64,000 nucleotides of DNA. It comes from Halomarina litorea (GTDB taxonomy: Archaea > Halobacteriota > Halobacteria > Halobacteriales > Haloarculaceae). Location: the NCBI RefSeq assembly GCF_024227715.1, contig NZ_CP100448.1, positions 2,191,655 through 2,255,654 on the forward strand. Direction: 5' to 3'. A program made the translations under genes and the position numbers. Every line of letters begins with the position of its first letter. Within the stretch, counting starts at the first letter, position 1. Positions 35,001 through 44,156 of this stretch are shown piece after piece. The notes under the pieces are model-generated. The model made no database searches, was not told the DNA's origin, and saw nothing but the letters and a program-made list of their open reading frames with translations.

Positions 35001-35468
35001 CAGGACAAACTCGGAGCGGTCGAGGATATCGCCTCGGATATCGTGGGCGCGGCGAGCGATGCCGCGAGCGATGCGGCGGACTATCTCTCGGACGCGAAAG
35101 GAGCGGCCGCCGACGCGGCAAGCGCCGCGGCCGATGCTGCCGGGTCCGCTGCAGATGCGGTCGGTGACGCGATCAACGCTGGTGCCAATGCAATCGGTCT
35201 CGCGAGCGGTGGCGTCGTCAGTGGGGCGACGCGGGCCGTCGTCGGTGAGGGCCGCTCCAAGGAAGCGGTAATCCCGCTGAACGACCGTGGCGTTGGTGCG
35301 ATGGCTCGGGCGATGGAGGCCGCAAACGTCCAGACCAGCGGCGGTGGCGGCTCGGGCGGCGTCACCATCGGCCGCGTCGAGGTCAACGCGAACTCCCGCA
35401 GTGAGGGCCGGGCGGCTGGCCGCGGCTTCGTCGACGAACTTCGCAGCGCGAACTTCAACAACGGCTAA
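32019..35468 (+). CDS. Tape measure protein
   Basis: At 1149 residues it is the longest gene of the window. The N-terminus (MAITAERLQVEISSSGAGEV) and the block MATATDLAATEAGEAFAKLA are those of TP901-type tape measures. Hydrophobic segments occur around residues 380-410, 540-700 and 850-900, and an Ala/Asp-rich helical stretch (AAADAASAAADAAGSAADAV) precedes the end. SGGVVSGATRAVVGEGRSKE is the conserved C-terminal block. Length sets the tail length; about 170 nm would follow from the usual 0.15 nm per residue. Confidence 0.93.
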   Translation: MAITAERLQVEISSSGAGEVSGALASVKSAALDLRKAVGLMGGAVAAASGVLAGVGVNAARKFQDALVEVEKVTSAETAARMSEEVKRLAGTIPLAQSEIADLVAQAGRFGVAEDQLVGFTETVAKMATATDLAATEAGEAFAKLATITDTPISKIENLGSAINALSNNFATSSSEIVTSMMESASSLSTLGASQVEIAGLSAALNEVTSNASKAGRGLRRIAQEMLDPRKVADISRALGVSVDQFKQMRSEAPVATIKRLAQTMAGSGKQADLLRKTLTSFSRTALSNLAKNLEGVNSAVELSGKQFENATSLQREFEAQSKTFNNQAQLLANQLRNVAITIGEALLPGLTDFVSKLTSVTKGVSQWVQSLSDAQIRLGLLAGQVGGIITALTALNPVLGLVASGVVALAAAWRSDFGGIQAATREVLQVIRSEFAPSVRYAMALVRDITSTVAGAFRSELNSMGITARSVVQTIKTVLIGGIRTLGGSVRGALTVIGAAWHEHRATVVATVRTLVRTARSALGQLEALFDRFAPKIQAVADRFGGWKTVLLGLAPVLLGLLGPVGTLIGASGLGGLVSVATTAGGIFATLASTLGSVALTLGTVSSSVTKTLLSFGKMRTILTALVDKALLYGVYGILKFKDALGVLKGFLLGIPGIISSVVSSVSSFSLSLTSITGAVPVVTGGIRAILAAVMGLSAPLAAAGLAAAALYAAWKNNFGGIRDTTRQVLSGVKALLRGDTSKMRTLVANGVQRMRDAWDRLQVLYERAKAIFEHVKAVVMGAMTWLWQNAITPVLNSIEKQWKTHGQALYSEILETYQAIKSRITQFVDFIWPFIEGFLGATESAWQAWGDEILVIVRFLFDTVGSVINTAVDFILTVVRTGLNILQGDWEEAWNAIAGFLERTFGGIRNFVENWVGGFVSWFDRTFIQPVIQFFEDLHSQIIGNSIVPEMFNAISSFVDGWISGFLGTIGSFGRDLISDVSGFLGDVVGAFQDKLGAVEDIASDIVGAASDAASDAADYLSDAKGAAADAASAAADAAGSAADAVGDAINAGANAIGLASGGVVSGATRAVVGEGRSKEAVIPLNDRGVGAMARAMEAANVQTSGGGGSGGVTIGRVEVNANSRSEGRAAGRGFVDELRSANFNNG

Positions 35469-35471
35469 TCC

Positions 35472-36533
35472 ATGCCACAAACAGATTACCACGACTGGCC
35501 CTTCCCCGTCCTCGGCGGCGACGCTGAGGTCTGGGACGAGATCCTCGAAGACCTTGTCGACCTCCAGGACGAGGCCGTCATCAAAAAGGGTACGCTGGCG
35601 AATCGTCCGGCGAGCACCGACCCGGCAAGCGGAGAGCCGGAGCGCTGGTATCTCACGACCGACGAGTCGCCGCCCGGGCTCTACCTCGATACGGGACCCT
35701 CTGCCTCTGGGTGGGTCACGATCTGGGACGGCGACGCCCAAACCGTCGGTGGGGAGTCCGCGTCGGCCTTTCTCGCACGAGACGGGTCGACGGCGATGCA
35801 GGCGGGGCTCCCGTTCGGCGGCTACGCTGCGACCGGCGTCGGCTCGCTCGTCTTCTCGGATACCGATAGCGACGGCTCGGCGTTCACGCTTCGAGAGGGA
35901 AGCGGCGGACTCCTCGAGGTTGTCGCCGGCGGGAGCGTCATCGCCACGGTCGATGAGACGGGGAGGGTCCTGGCGCTCGATAACGGCGGCTCGACGAGGC
36001 GCCTCGCGACGCGCTCGTGGGCAGCCAGTGAAGGACATAACCATACTGCCGCAGGTGAGTCATCCGTCCCGAACTCGGGGCTCGTCAACTCGACAGTAAC
36101 GCTCTCGGCAGGGACGTGGCTCTCGGGCGGTGGTGCGGTCGGCCTCGGCGGCTCGGCGACGGTGGACGTCGACCGCGTCCAGGCGGTTATCGACAACCCG
36201 GACCCGCTACCCGTTTCGCGACTCAAGGACACGCAGTCCGTCGAAATCGCCGTCCCGGTTCCGAACGGTGACACCATCACCGTCTATCGATGGGGAGCGT
36301 TCGACGCCTCGACAGGGTCCGCGCCAACGGGCCTCTCCGCGGAGTTGGTGGACGACTCCGATACCGTCGTCGCCTCGGCAGAGACGTCCGACGCATGGGC
36401 GCACTCCGGCGTCGCCTCGTGGACCAACAACACGGGGTCGTTCGGCGTGGCAAAGGTACGCGCGAACAACGAGACGGGGAGCGACCTCACCTCTCCCGGC
36501 GTCGGCGGGCAATTCGGGTTCCTCGTCGAATAA
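35472..36533 (+). CDS. Tail fibre-like protein, 353 residues
   Basis: The protein MPQTDYHDWPFPVLGGDAEV has a short helical start, a LANRPASTDPASGEPERWYL block and then Gly/Ser/Asp-rich beta repeats (TVGGESASAFLARDGSTAMQ). The start type DYHDWPFPVLGGD is seen in haloviral fibre or baseplate-wedge proteins. It lies directly after the tape measure. Receptor contact is inferred. Confidence 0.65.
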   Translation: MPQTDYHDWPFPVLGGDAEVWDEILEDLVDLQDEAVIKKGTLANRPASTDPASGEPERWYLTTDESPPGLYLDTGPSASGWVTIWDGDAQTVGGESASAFLARDGSTAMQAGLPFGGYAATGVGSLVFSDTDSDGSAFTLREGSGGLLEVVAGGSVIATVDETGRVLALDNGGSTRRLATRSWAASEGHNHTAAGESSVPNSGLVNSTVTLSAGTWLSGGGAVGLGGSATVDVDRVQAVIDNPDPLPVSRLKDTQSVEIAVPVPNGDTITVYRWGAFDASTGSAPTGLSAELVDDSDTVVASAETSDAWAHSGVASWTNNTGSFGVAKVRANNETGSDLTSPGVGGQFGFLVE

Positions 36534-37192
36534 TGGCTCGAGGCATCAACGTCGAAGGTCGCGGTGTCACGGTCACGGGACGTGGCGTCAACGTCGGTAT
36601 CGTCGGCCCCTCGTGGGAGGAGATCGACCGGTTCGACACCTTCAACAAAGGGTGGAGAGAGGACGTCTCGCGCTACTCGGTCGACAACTCGACGTTCTGG
36701 GAAGGGACGGGCTCGCTCGTCAATACGACCGGTGACTACTCGACACTGGAGAGCGGCCCCGGCGACGGGTTGCCGAACTACTTCCCGAAGGGCTACGAAC
36801 TCCGAGGGTTCACGCGACACGGGTCGATCGGTTCGATCAGCGATTCCTTTCTCTACGTCGCGATGGACACCGTGAACGACGAGTACGTCCGTCTACGCAT
36901 GGAGATGGGCGACGGCCACTTCGACCTACAGGAAGTGGGGTCGAACATCTCCTCGACAGCGGACGTCTCCTACTCGTTTGCGGGAGCGACCTTCTACGAG
37001 TTCCGCGTACTCCGGTACGACAACTCCGATATCGTCGCGAAGATACGCGAAGCGGGGAGCTCCGACGCGTGGGCGACGACATCGATGAACGCCCCGTATT
37101 TCGACTCGTTCGAGGGGTTGCAGCTACTCAACGAGAACACGAACAACGCAGACGTCCACTGGGACGGCCTCGAGCGGAGGCTGATACAGTGA
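36533..37192 (+). CDS. Lectin-like (jelly-roll) tail protein
   Basis: The 219-residue protein starts MARGINVEGRGVTVTGRGVN, then reads DRFDTFNKGWREDVSRYSVD and FYEFRVLRYDNSDIVAKIRE, typical of a laminin-G/concanavalin-like sandwich. A related layout occurs in the protein at 40772-41497. Carbohydrate binding is plausible. Confidence 0.6.
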   Translation: MARGINVEGRGVTVTGRGVNVGIVGPSWEEIDRFDTFNKGWREDVSRYSVDNSTFWEGTGSLVNTTGDYSTLESGPGDGLPNYFPKGYELRGFTRHGSIGSISDSFLYVAMDTVNDEYVRLRMEMGDGHFDLQEVGSNISSTADVSYSFAGATFYEFRVLRYDNSDIVAKIREAGSSDAWATTSMNAPYFDSFEGLQLLNENTNNADVHWDGLERRLIQ

Positions 37193-37602
37193 CCGAATAC
37201 GACCGGTGGTACATCGTCCCGGCAGTGGGCATCCCCCCGGGCGACCAGGACCCCGACCTGGCACGGAAGAACCAGACGGCGTGGTGGCCGGCCTACTACG
37301 ACGACTACGACGCCCTTGCTGGGTTCGCCGGTCGAATCGTCGCTGCGGCGGACGTCAAACCGTCCTACGCTGGACTCATCCAGACGAACCCAGACGTCGA
37401 CCCGTGGTACATCGTCCGCTTCTACGGGAGCGGCAACGCCGGGTGGCAGGCGCTTAACCAAATCTCCGTGAAGGCCGACACGCGGAATCTGGCAACGAAC
37501 CCGCAGGACGTCGCCGCGGTGCTCAACCAGCGCTTTCCCAGCCTCGAGCGGTCGGCCGCCGAGTGGGAGGCGTCAATGTTCGTGCAGAGGGGGAGACGAT
37601 GA
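37189..37602 (+). CDS. Tail protein of unknown class, 137 residues
   Basis: A GTG start in a GTGA overlap. The protein MTEYDRWYIVPAVGIPPGDQ is Trp/Tyr-rich and ends LERSAAEWEASMFVQRGRR. The end block AAEWExSMFV recurs in a fragment at 44157-44300. It may be a baseplate component. It overlaps the next gene by four bases. Confidence 0.6.
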   Translation: MTEYDRWYIVPAVGIPPGDQDPDLARKNQTAWWPAYYDDYDALAGFAGRIVAAADVKPSYAGLIQTNPDVDPWYIVRFYGSGNAGWQALNQISVKADTRNLATNPQDVAAVLNQRFPSLERSAAEWEASMFVQRGRR

Positions 37603-39131
37603 GCCAGATTGTCCAGCGGTCACTCGCCCTCCCCGTTCGCGAGGCGCGACTCGCCGTCTTCAAGCCTGACAACGACAGCGACGACCTCGATGCGGCCGAC
37701 ATCACCGTCCCGGCACCGGACCTCGATGTCGTCTCGATCAGCGAGCGCATCCAGGAGCGCAAGGACACCGCGAAGCTCGTCGTCGACAACGCGCTGGGGC
37801 AGTACTCCGGCGAGGTCACGGCGGGCGACCGACTGGCGTTCATCGCCGACACGCCGATCAACCGGAAACGCGTGTTCGGTGAGGGTCCGTTCGGCTCGGG
37901 GACGTTCGGCGGATACGGCACGCTCTGGACGGGCGTCGCCCGCCCCCAGACACGCGAGCGAAGCGGCCCTCGTGACGCGACGATTACGATCGAGAGCGAG
38001 GACTTCGCCTTCGCCATCGCGAGCTGGCGACAGGTCTACGACGTCTTCGAGGGCGCTCCTATTTGCCTCCCAGAGGACGACCCCGATGCGAACACCGCGA
38101 TCGTCAACACGCTGCTACGGGAGAAGGCCCCGGAAATCGACCGCTCGAAGCTCGGACGCGTCGAGACGATCACCGACGAGTTCTCGAATGGGATGAACCT
38201 CCTCGACGTCCTCGTCGAACTACAGAAGAAAGGTGACGCGATCATGGCCTCCGAAGGACGGGCACTCTCGTTCCAGCCGCTCGCCGACATCGAGCCGGTC
38301 GGCACGATCGGCCCGGCGGACGTCGGCACCTACCGCGTCCGCGAGACCGACGACGAACTCATCAACGTAATGCGCGTCGACGGCGGGACGGACAAGGCCG
38401 TCGACGACGCCCAGGAGACGGTCACGGCCTACCAGGCGGTGACCGACCAGCCTGCCGACCGCATCACGACGCGTATCTCGACGCGAAAGTCGGAACTCGC
38501 CCGTATCGAGCTGTGGACGCGCGCCGATCGGAACGAGGACGCCGACGGGCTCGTCGTCCGGCTGCAGAAGGACGTCGGCGACGGGTCGGGCCCGGTCGCC
38601 ATCGAGGACACCGAGTCGGACATCACGAAAAAACAACTCTCGGCGGAGTTCCTCGCCGCCGACGGGTGGACGCGCTTCATCATGCCCACTCACACGCTTC
38701 CCGAGCCGAACCCGTGGCTCATCATCGAGTCCGACGGACCGACGGGTCAGGAGGTCGGCGTCGACGCAGCGCCGACGCCCGCCTACCGCGCGTACTTTCC
38801 GTTCCCCGTCTCGGTCCGAGTACAGGACCCGGCGAGCCAACGGGAGTATGGCCTTCGTGAGGGACGAATCAAAGACGACGGCCTGCAGACGTTCACAGCC
38901 GCCCGCGACCGCGGTGAGGCAGACCTCCGGCATCGTGACGAGCCGCGCGAAGAACTCGAGTTCGACTGTCGGTCGCTCGCTGCGCACAACCTCGACGCCG
39001 GCCAGGTGTTCACCGCGAACTTCCCGCTCGAGGATGCCGTCGGTGACTATGTCGTCACCGAGAAGACGACCGACTACGCAGGCGGCCGACTCCGGACCTC
39101 CATCGTCTCGCAGGAAGCCCGGACGCTCTGA
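37599..39131 (+). CDS. Tail hub / late-control-D-like protein
   Basis: The 510-residue protein (MSQIVQRSLALPVREARLAV) has a beta-barrel start, RIQERKDTAKLVVDNALGQY, an internal LWTGVARPQ segment and a gpD-like middle. It ends DAVGDYVVTEKTTDYAGGRL, a strand pattern of hub proteins. It is the last conserved tail gene before the fibre genes. Confidence 0.7.
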   Translation: MSQIVQRSLALPVREARLAVFKPDNDSDDLDAADITVPAPDLDVVSISERIQERKDTAKLVVDNALGQYSGEVTAGDRLAFIADTPINRKRVFGEGPFGSGTFGGYGTLWTGVARPQTRERSGPRDATITIESEDFAFAIASWRQVYDVFEGAPICLPEDDPDANTAIVNTLLREKAPEIDRSKLGRVETITDEFSNGMNLLDVLVELQKKGDAIMASEGRALSFQPLADIEPVGTIGPADVGTYRVRETDDELINVMRVDGGTDKAVDDAQETVTAYQAVTDQPADRITTRISTRKSELARIELWTRADRNEDADGLVVRLQKDVGDGSGPVAIEDTESDITKKQLSAEFLAADGWTRFIMPTHTLPEPNPWLIIESDGPTGQEVGVDAAPTPAYRAYFPFPVSVRVQDPASQREYGLREGRIKDDGLQTFTAARDRGEADLRHRDEPREELEFDCRSLAAHNLDAGQVFTANFPLEDAVGDYVVTEKTTDYAGGRLRTSIVSQEARTL

Positions 39132-39159
39132 GCGACCGGCACCAGCCACCAGACCCAGC

Positions 39160-39390
39160 ATGAGAGACACCCAAACCCGAGAAGCCGTACGGCTGTTGAA
39201 CGAGCTCCGGCGCGACCAGCGTCGCTCGGAGAACCAAGACGACCCTCAGTCGTCCGTCGAGGACGTCCGCAGCGCCGGGACCGATCAGGAGGGGGCGAGC
39301 GACAGCGTAACCGTGACGAGCGCGGCGTCGGCCGCCGCGACGTGGGACGGTGACGACTGGTCCTTCTCGTCGTGGGGGGCCGGATTGTGA
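39160..39390 (+). CDS. Small tail-region protein, 76 residues
   Basis: The protein MRDTQTREAVRLLNELRRDQ has one helix and a Ser/Ala-rich tail ending TWDGDDWSFSSWGAGL. It overlaps the next gene by four bases. No family was recognised. Confidence 0.55.
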   Translation: MRDTQTREAVRLLNELRRDQRRSENQDDPQSSVEDVRSAGTDQEGASDSVTVTSAASAAATWDGDDWSFSSWGAGL

Positions 39391-39899
39391 CCGTCTTCGC
39401 ACAGGTCGGCGTTGAGTGCAACGTCGCCGTCGCGAGCTACGACGTCGGCCTCGCGAGTGCAGTCATCGACGCCTGGGACGACCTGCCCGACCGGGCCCGG
39501 ATAGCAGCCCTTCGGCGCGTCCCGCCCGAGCAGTTCTCGCTCGCGCGGAACACGACCTGCGTCGAGCTGCACGAGTGGGCCGTCGACGGGCTTTGCGGGA
39601 AGGATACGCCGGCGCTCTCGGAGATGGCGGTCGGAACGAACGGAACGACGCCCGCCGAGACCGACCGAAGCCTCGGAAACGAGGTCGCCCGGATTCCGCT
39701 CTCGTCGATCGAGGGCAACGGCGACGAAGTGCTCACTGCCGCGTATCTGGACGAAGGGGAAGCGAACGGGAACACACTACAGGAGATCGGACTCTACGCC
39801 GACGACCGCTTCCTGAATCACGCGAGTATCTCGCCGGTCGACAAAGACGCCTCGACGACCGTGACGATCGAGGTCAGCATCTCGTTCACAGCACTCTGA
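39387..39899 (+). CDS. Tail fibre-attachment-like protein, 170 residues
   Basis: A GTG start in a GTGA overlap. The C-terminal part AVGTNGTTPAETDRSLGNEV ... LTAAYLDEGEANGNTLQEIG ... STTVTIEVSISF is a pattern repeatedly found in tail proteins of bacterial and archaeal viruses. It probably links fibre and baseplate. Confidence 0.65.
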   Translation: MTVFAQVGVECNVAVASYDVGLASAVIDAWDDLPDRARIAALRRVPPEQFSLARNTTCVELHEWAVDGLCGKDTPALSEMAVGTNGTTPAETDRSLGNEVARIPLSSIEGNGDEVLTAAYLDEGEANGNTLQEIGLYADDRFLNHASISPVDKDASTTVTIEVSISFTAL

Positions 39900-39900
39900 T

Positions 39901-40770
39901 ATGACGGATCTCGTCAATCCATCCCCCAACCGAGCGGTCAGTGCACAGATCACGGCGGCGACGATCGAACGGGCAGCCCACGCCCCCGGCGGCGGGTGGG
40001 TCGTCCCCGCCTCCGATTCGGTCATCGAGGCGACGCCGCTCAACGCCTTCGCGCCGGAGCAGTCGTCGGCCGACCTCGACGTTCAGATCGACACCGGTGA
40101 GGCGATCGTCGGTGGTGTCTACCTCGGGCGGGACGTCACGTCAACCGTGACGCTGGCCGCGTCGACGACCGACCAGACCGTCTACGTCGGTGGTGACCTC
40201 TCCGCACCTGATACAGTCATCGTCGGCCTCGCGTCGGACTTCGCGAGCGGCGACCCGCGGATACCCGTCGCCACGTACGAGACGGACGCGTCTTCAGTGA
40301 CAGCGTTCACCGACAAACGCGTGCTCGGGCGGCAAGTTGACGTACAGAACCAGCGCTACGAAGGGGCGAATCCGACCGCCGTCGCGAAGGCGACGTCGAC
40401 GAGTCAGGTGGCGGGGCGCTCGGCGACCCTGCTGGTCCGGGACGCCCGGACGGCACCCATCCCGGTCGGTCGGCTGCAGGACGGCGATAGATCTCGTACC
40501 CTCGAGTACGTGCCTTCGGGACTGACGCTGAAGGTAATCGGCATCACGCTCCTCGACGAGAGCGGGCAGGCACCGGCGGGCCTGACGGCGACAGTCTCGG
40601 ACGGCTCGGGAACAGAGCAGTTCTCGACAAACAACCGGCGGACCGTCGGGACGCTCGACACGCCACTCGTCACGCTCGTCGGCGAGCAGGCCCCCGTGAC
40701 GTTCGCCGTCGAGAACGCGACCGGCGACATCGTCCGCGCGGGCGGAACGTTCGCCTACATCATCGAGTGA
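39901..40770 (+). CDS. Tail fibre protein, 289 residues
   Basis: The protein MTDLVNPSPNRAVSAQITAA is beta-rich with repeated Thr/Val strands (STVTLAASTTDQTVYVGGDL) and a C-terminal domain (LVTLVGEQAPVTFAVENATG) similar in layout to the end of the protein at 35472-36533. It is a likely fibre component. Confidence 0.62.
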   Translation: MTDLVNPSPNRAVSAQITAATIERAAHAPGGGWVVPASDSVIEATPLNAFAPEQSSADLDVQIDTGEAIVGGVYLGRDVTSTVTLAASTTDQTVYVGGDLSAPDTVIVGLASDFASGDPRIPVATYETDASSVTAFTDKRVLGRQVDVQNQRYEGANPTAVAKATSTSQVAGRSATLLVRDARTAPIPVGRLQDGDRSRTLEYVPSGLTLKVIGITLLDESGQAPAGLTATVSDGSGTEQFSTNNRRTVGTLDTPLVTLVGEQAPVTFAVENATGDIVRAGGTFAYIIE

Positions 40771-40771
40771 C

Positions 40772-41497
40772 ATGGGGGACTTCGACTTCTCCATCGTCGG
40801 GGGGACGGACGCCTTCGCGGTCCAGAACGGTGCGTTCACCGGGCTGATCGTCCTCGAGGAGTTCAACGACCCCATCGGTGGTGTCGAGAACTACGACGGG
40901 TCCCAAGGCCCCTGGCGTGGGTCGGCTTCGGTCATCGGGACGACCAGCGACTCATTTTCCGGCCCGTCGGCAGCCTATCGCGAGAACTACGACAACCGCT
41001 CTCGGAAGTGGTCGTACCCGGGCGATGGCCTCGATGCCTACCCGACGCTCGGGAGCGCGACGAGTGAGGGGTCGACTATCTCGATGGCGGTCCGTCCTCG
41101 GGACAACTACGTCCGGCTCTCGTTTTGCCACGCCCCAGGGCACGAAACCGACGGCTACGGCTGCTACTGGGTTACGTTCGACATCGACACCTACTACGAC
41201 GACCTCCTGGTCCAGCGCGCTGACGAGGCGGGAGTGACTAAGACGATCGGCTCGACAGAGGTGTCGATTGCTGACGGCGACTGGTTCATCGTCGCCGTGA
41301 CGATCGACGAAAACGGCGTCGGCGGGCACGTCGTGCGACTCTACCGTGTCGACATGAGTGGCGGTGCGGGCAACGGCGTCCGCGCCGATCTCGTCGACAC
41401 GCTCGAAGTGAACGACACAACCCACCGAGGGCGTGGCATCGGCTTCGTCCACTTCGGAACCGGGTCGTGGGACGCGCTCACCCTCGGACTGCTCTGA
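40772..41497 (+). CDS. Lectin-like (jelly-roll) fibre protein, 241 residues
   Basis: The protein MGDFDFSIVGGTDAFAVQNG has EFNDPIGGVENYDGSQGPWR and DALTLGLL at the end, a jelly-roll pattern like the protein at 36533-37192. Glycan binding is inferred from the fold-like pattern and its place among fibre genes. Confidence 0.6.
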   Translation: MGDFDFSIVGGTDAFAVQNGAFTGLIVLEEFNDPIGGVENYDGSQGPWRGSASVIGTTSDSFSGPSAAYRENYDNRSRKWSYPGDGLDAYPTLGSATSEGSTISMAVRPRDNYVRLSFCHAPGHETDGYGCYWVTFDIDTYYDDLLVQRADEAGVTKTIGSTEVSIADGDWFIVAVTIDENGVGGHVVRLYRVDMSGGAGNGVRADLVDTLEVNDTTHRGRGIGFVHFGTGSWDALTLGLL

Positions 41498-41530
41498 TCG
41501 GCTACTGACCAGCCCCTTACCCCCTTAGAC

Positions 41531-43093
41531 ATGACAACGTGGATAGAGACCTCACGACTCAAGCAGGACGGCACGCCGGTCACCCGGCGAATCAAAATCT
41601 CGAACATGGATAGCGACATCTGGTTCACGACCAACGGCTACGCCGAGGTCGGCGACGACGTCGCTGACCTGCTCGCGAACAACGTCAACTCCATCTCGAA
41701 GCTCGGATCGGCGCCCTCCACTCCAGGCAGTTACTACGGCGACATGACCGACTCGGAGACGATCAAGGTGGTCGTCCCGGACGGTGCGTTCGACGACGTC
41801 ACGGTCCAGACGCTGGATGTCGATACGGCGACGGCCGATTCGTTAGACACAGCGCGTGGGTCTACCGAAATTCCGTTTGAAATCAGGAGTAACCGAACGG
41901 GGCTGGTGAACGCAGGCGTAGCTCAGGAGCGAGACATATCCCAATCGTTCGGGATGCGGTCCAGCCAAACCGTCGTCTCATGGATATGGGACGATGCACG
42001 CCGCTCTCAGTACCAGTTTCGGGACGTGTTCGAGAACTACGACGTTCCTGCGGCCATCGCCGTCCCAACGAGCAAGGTCGGCACCTCGGGGTTCATGACG
42101 TGGGACGAATTGGACGAAATATCGTCAGACCCCTATAATTGGGAAATCCTGTCGCACGGCTACACTAACACGGGATTCAACGGGAAGACAAATGAGCAGA
42201 TAGAGACGGACGTGTATGATTCGATGGCCGATTTCGTCGCAAAGGCCAAGGAATACGGCAACCCGAACCTGCTCCCCAAAGGGTACGTCTACGTCGGTGG
42301 GCAGCGTGGTGATGACCCCGCAGACGGCCAGGGTATTGTCTCCGAGGTGTACCAGTATGCGTTTGGCACCGTTGGCGGAGCGATGGATGGGAAATACGGG
42401 CCGTTTGAAACGTCACGGCAGCGTGCCGAAAACACCGACTTGTCCACTCTCACGGGGGAGGTAGACACCGCCATATCGAACAATAGCGGCCTGGTTTTCT
42501 ACGGTCATGAGATAATCGACGGGACACGGGCGGATGAGGGGAACCTGGACACCGCTGACTCGAAGATTATCGACGTTATCGAGCACGTCAACAACCAGAG
42601 CGGGGCGGAGTGGGGGCGACCGTTCGATACCCTCCGACACGCAAAAGGTGGGTGGCAAGTCGGGTCGTTCGACCACGGACGCCTATACGGGCAGGAGACG
42701 GGTCGCATGGCGATGGAACTCCCCGAGCAGGACGTGTATCGGATTCACGGGAGTAACCCAGACGACGTGTTCACGTCGTGGTTCGACACGGGCAATATCT
42801 ATTTCGAGAATCCCGGCACGCTAAACCTGCTCCCTGGCGCAGACATCCGACTTCAGCCAACCAGCACCGTCGAACTACAGCAGGGAGACTTTCGGGTGAC
42901 AAGTTCGCGGGGGTTCGGAAAAACGTCGAAAGAGGACCTCTCCGCAACTCCTGGGAACTTCGACGGTGAGTTAAAACGGCACAACGGCAACGATACCAAC
43001 CCCTCGGGGTATGCCGAATGGGATACGTCGCTGGCGTCGGGCGCGGGGAACTGGCGCTCACTCATTGATGGAACGGTATTCGGCCCCAACTAA
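41531..43093 (+). CDS. Tail fibre with NodB-like polysaccharide-deacetylase domain
   Basis: The 520-residue protein has an N-terminal fibre part (1-120), a NodB-like region (about 140-340) and a C-terminal beta part. NodB features are SWIWDDARRS (Asp154/Asp155, motif 1) and WEILSHGYTN (His209, motif 2), where the usual second histidine is Asn213. The substitution questions full metal binding. GC falls clearly from about base 41865 on, inside the gene, so the catalytic part looks like a swapped-in module. It would trim or bind host surface glycans. Confidence 0.68.
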   Translation: MTTWIETSRLKQDGTPVTRRIKISNMDSDIWFTTNGYAEVGDDVADLLANNVNSISKLGSAPSTPGSYYGDMTDSETIKVVVPDGAFDDVTVQTLDVDTATADSLDTARGSTEIPFEIRSNRTGLVNAGVAQERDISQSFGMRSSQTVVSWIWDDARRSQYQFRDVFENYDVPAAIAVPTSKVGTSGFMTWDELDEISSDPYNWEILSHGYTNTGFNGKTNEQIETDVYDSMADFVAKAKEYGNPNLLPKGYVYVGGQRGDDPADGQGIVSEVYQYAFGTVGGAMDGKYGPFETSRQRAENTDLSTLTGEVDTAISNNSGLVFYGHEIIDGTRADEGNLDTADSKIIDVIEHVNNQSGAEWGRPFDTLRHAKGGWQVGSFDHGRLYGQETGRMAMELPEQDVYRIHGSNPDDVFTSWFDTGNIYFENPGTLNLLPGADIRLQPTSTVELQQGDFRVTSSRGFGKTSKEDLSATPGNFDGELKRHNGNDTNPSGYAEWDTSLASGAGNWRSLIDGTVFGPN

Positions 43094-43129
43094 GAGAGGT
43101 GGTTTAACTTAGGAACAATTGGGAGTGGT

Positions 43130-44098
43130 ATGGGAACAAAAGGGTGGCTCAACCAGACATACAAACGATTCAGAGACGATAGTATCCCAGGGGCAGTCGC
43201 TAAAACACTATACGATGTCTACCTTGGCGGACTCATGAGCGTCTCTTCTCGGAGGGAAATCGGTACAAACTTCTATTCAAAAGAGTGGGACTTATTGATT
43301 ATTCTGGACGCCTGCCGTGTTGATGCGCTTCGGGAAGTGGCTCCAGAGTTCGACTTCATCGATGACGTCAGTTCAATTTGGTCTGTGGGAAGCAGCTCCG
43401 AGGAGTGGATGGCGAATACATTTACCGAACCTCATCGAGAAGAGATACGACAAACTGCATATGTCACCTACAATACGTTCACTGAGCGGGTTCTGAGAAA
43501 TGGTGAGCGACCACCCGTCACAAAGTCAGTCCCCCAGTGGACCAACTGGAAAACACTCCACACAGACGACTTCGGCCTTATCGATGAAGTTTGGAGAGAC
43601 GCCTGGGACGACGAAGTGAATACGGTCCAACCGCGCCCAGTGACCGACCGAGCAATCCACGCCCATCGCCAATCTGACGCTTCCCGCCTAATGGTTCACT
43701 ACGGGCAACCACACGCACCTTATCTCGAACGGCCAGACGGGGAGATGGCTCGAACATATTGGCCAGAACTCAGACGTGGGGAGATGGAGATCGAGGATGC
43801 GTGGGAGTATTATATCGACAATCTTCGGCTCGTTCTGCAGGATGTCAAGATACTGCTTGAGAATGTTGACGCGCCGCGAGTGATAATCACCGCAGACCAT
43901 GGGGAAGCGTTTGGGGAGTGGGGGATTCTGACACACCCTACCGGAATGCCTCACCCTGTCGTCCGAAAAGTCCCGTGGGCCGAGACAGAAGCAACGGATG
44001 AACGGACCCACACAGTTGAAATTTCAGAGGCAGACGAAACAAACGTGACCAGTAAGGAAGTGAATCAGAGATTAGAATCGCTCGGGTATAAAGTGTAA
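43130..44098 (+). CDS. Sulfatase-like hydrolase of the alkaline phosphatase superfamily
   Basis: The 322-residue protein shows LLIILDACRVDALREV (Asp60), MVHYGQPHAPYLE (His195) and ITADHGEAFGEWGILTH (Asp256, His257, His269), the metal-binding set of the superfamily. Haloarchaeal homologues of this type occur in surface-glycan gene clusters. No signal peptide is seen. Codon use and GC differ from the rest of the provirus, which suggests recent acquisition. The substrate (sulfate or phosphate ester) is unknown. Confidence 0.75.
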   Translation: MGTKGWLNQTYKRFRDDSIPGAVAKTLYDVYLGGLMSVSSRREIGTNFYSKEWDLLIILDACRVDALREVAPEFDFIDDVSSIWSVGSSSEEWMANTFTEPHREEIRQTAYVTYNTFTERVLRNGERPPVTKSVPQWTNWKTLHTDDFGLIDEVWRDAWDDEVNTVQPRPVTDRAIHAHRQSDASRLMVHYGQPHAPYLERPDGEMARTYWPELRRGEMEIEDAWEYYIDNLRLVLQDVKILLENVDAPRVIITADHGEAFGEWGILTHPTGMPHPVVRKVPWAETEATDERTHTVEISEADETNVTSKEVNQRLESLGYKV

Positions 44099-44156
44099 CA
44101 CAGGCGGCCAACGTCGAACAGCTGACTCGCAGCCGGTTCAGTGAAAGAAAGGGGTG

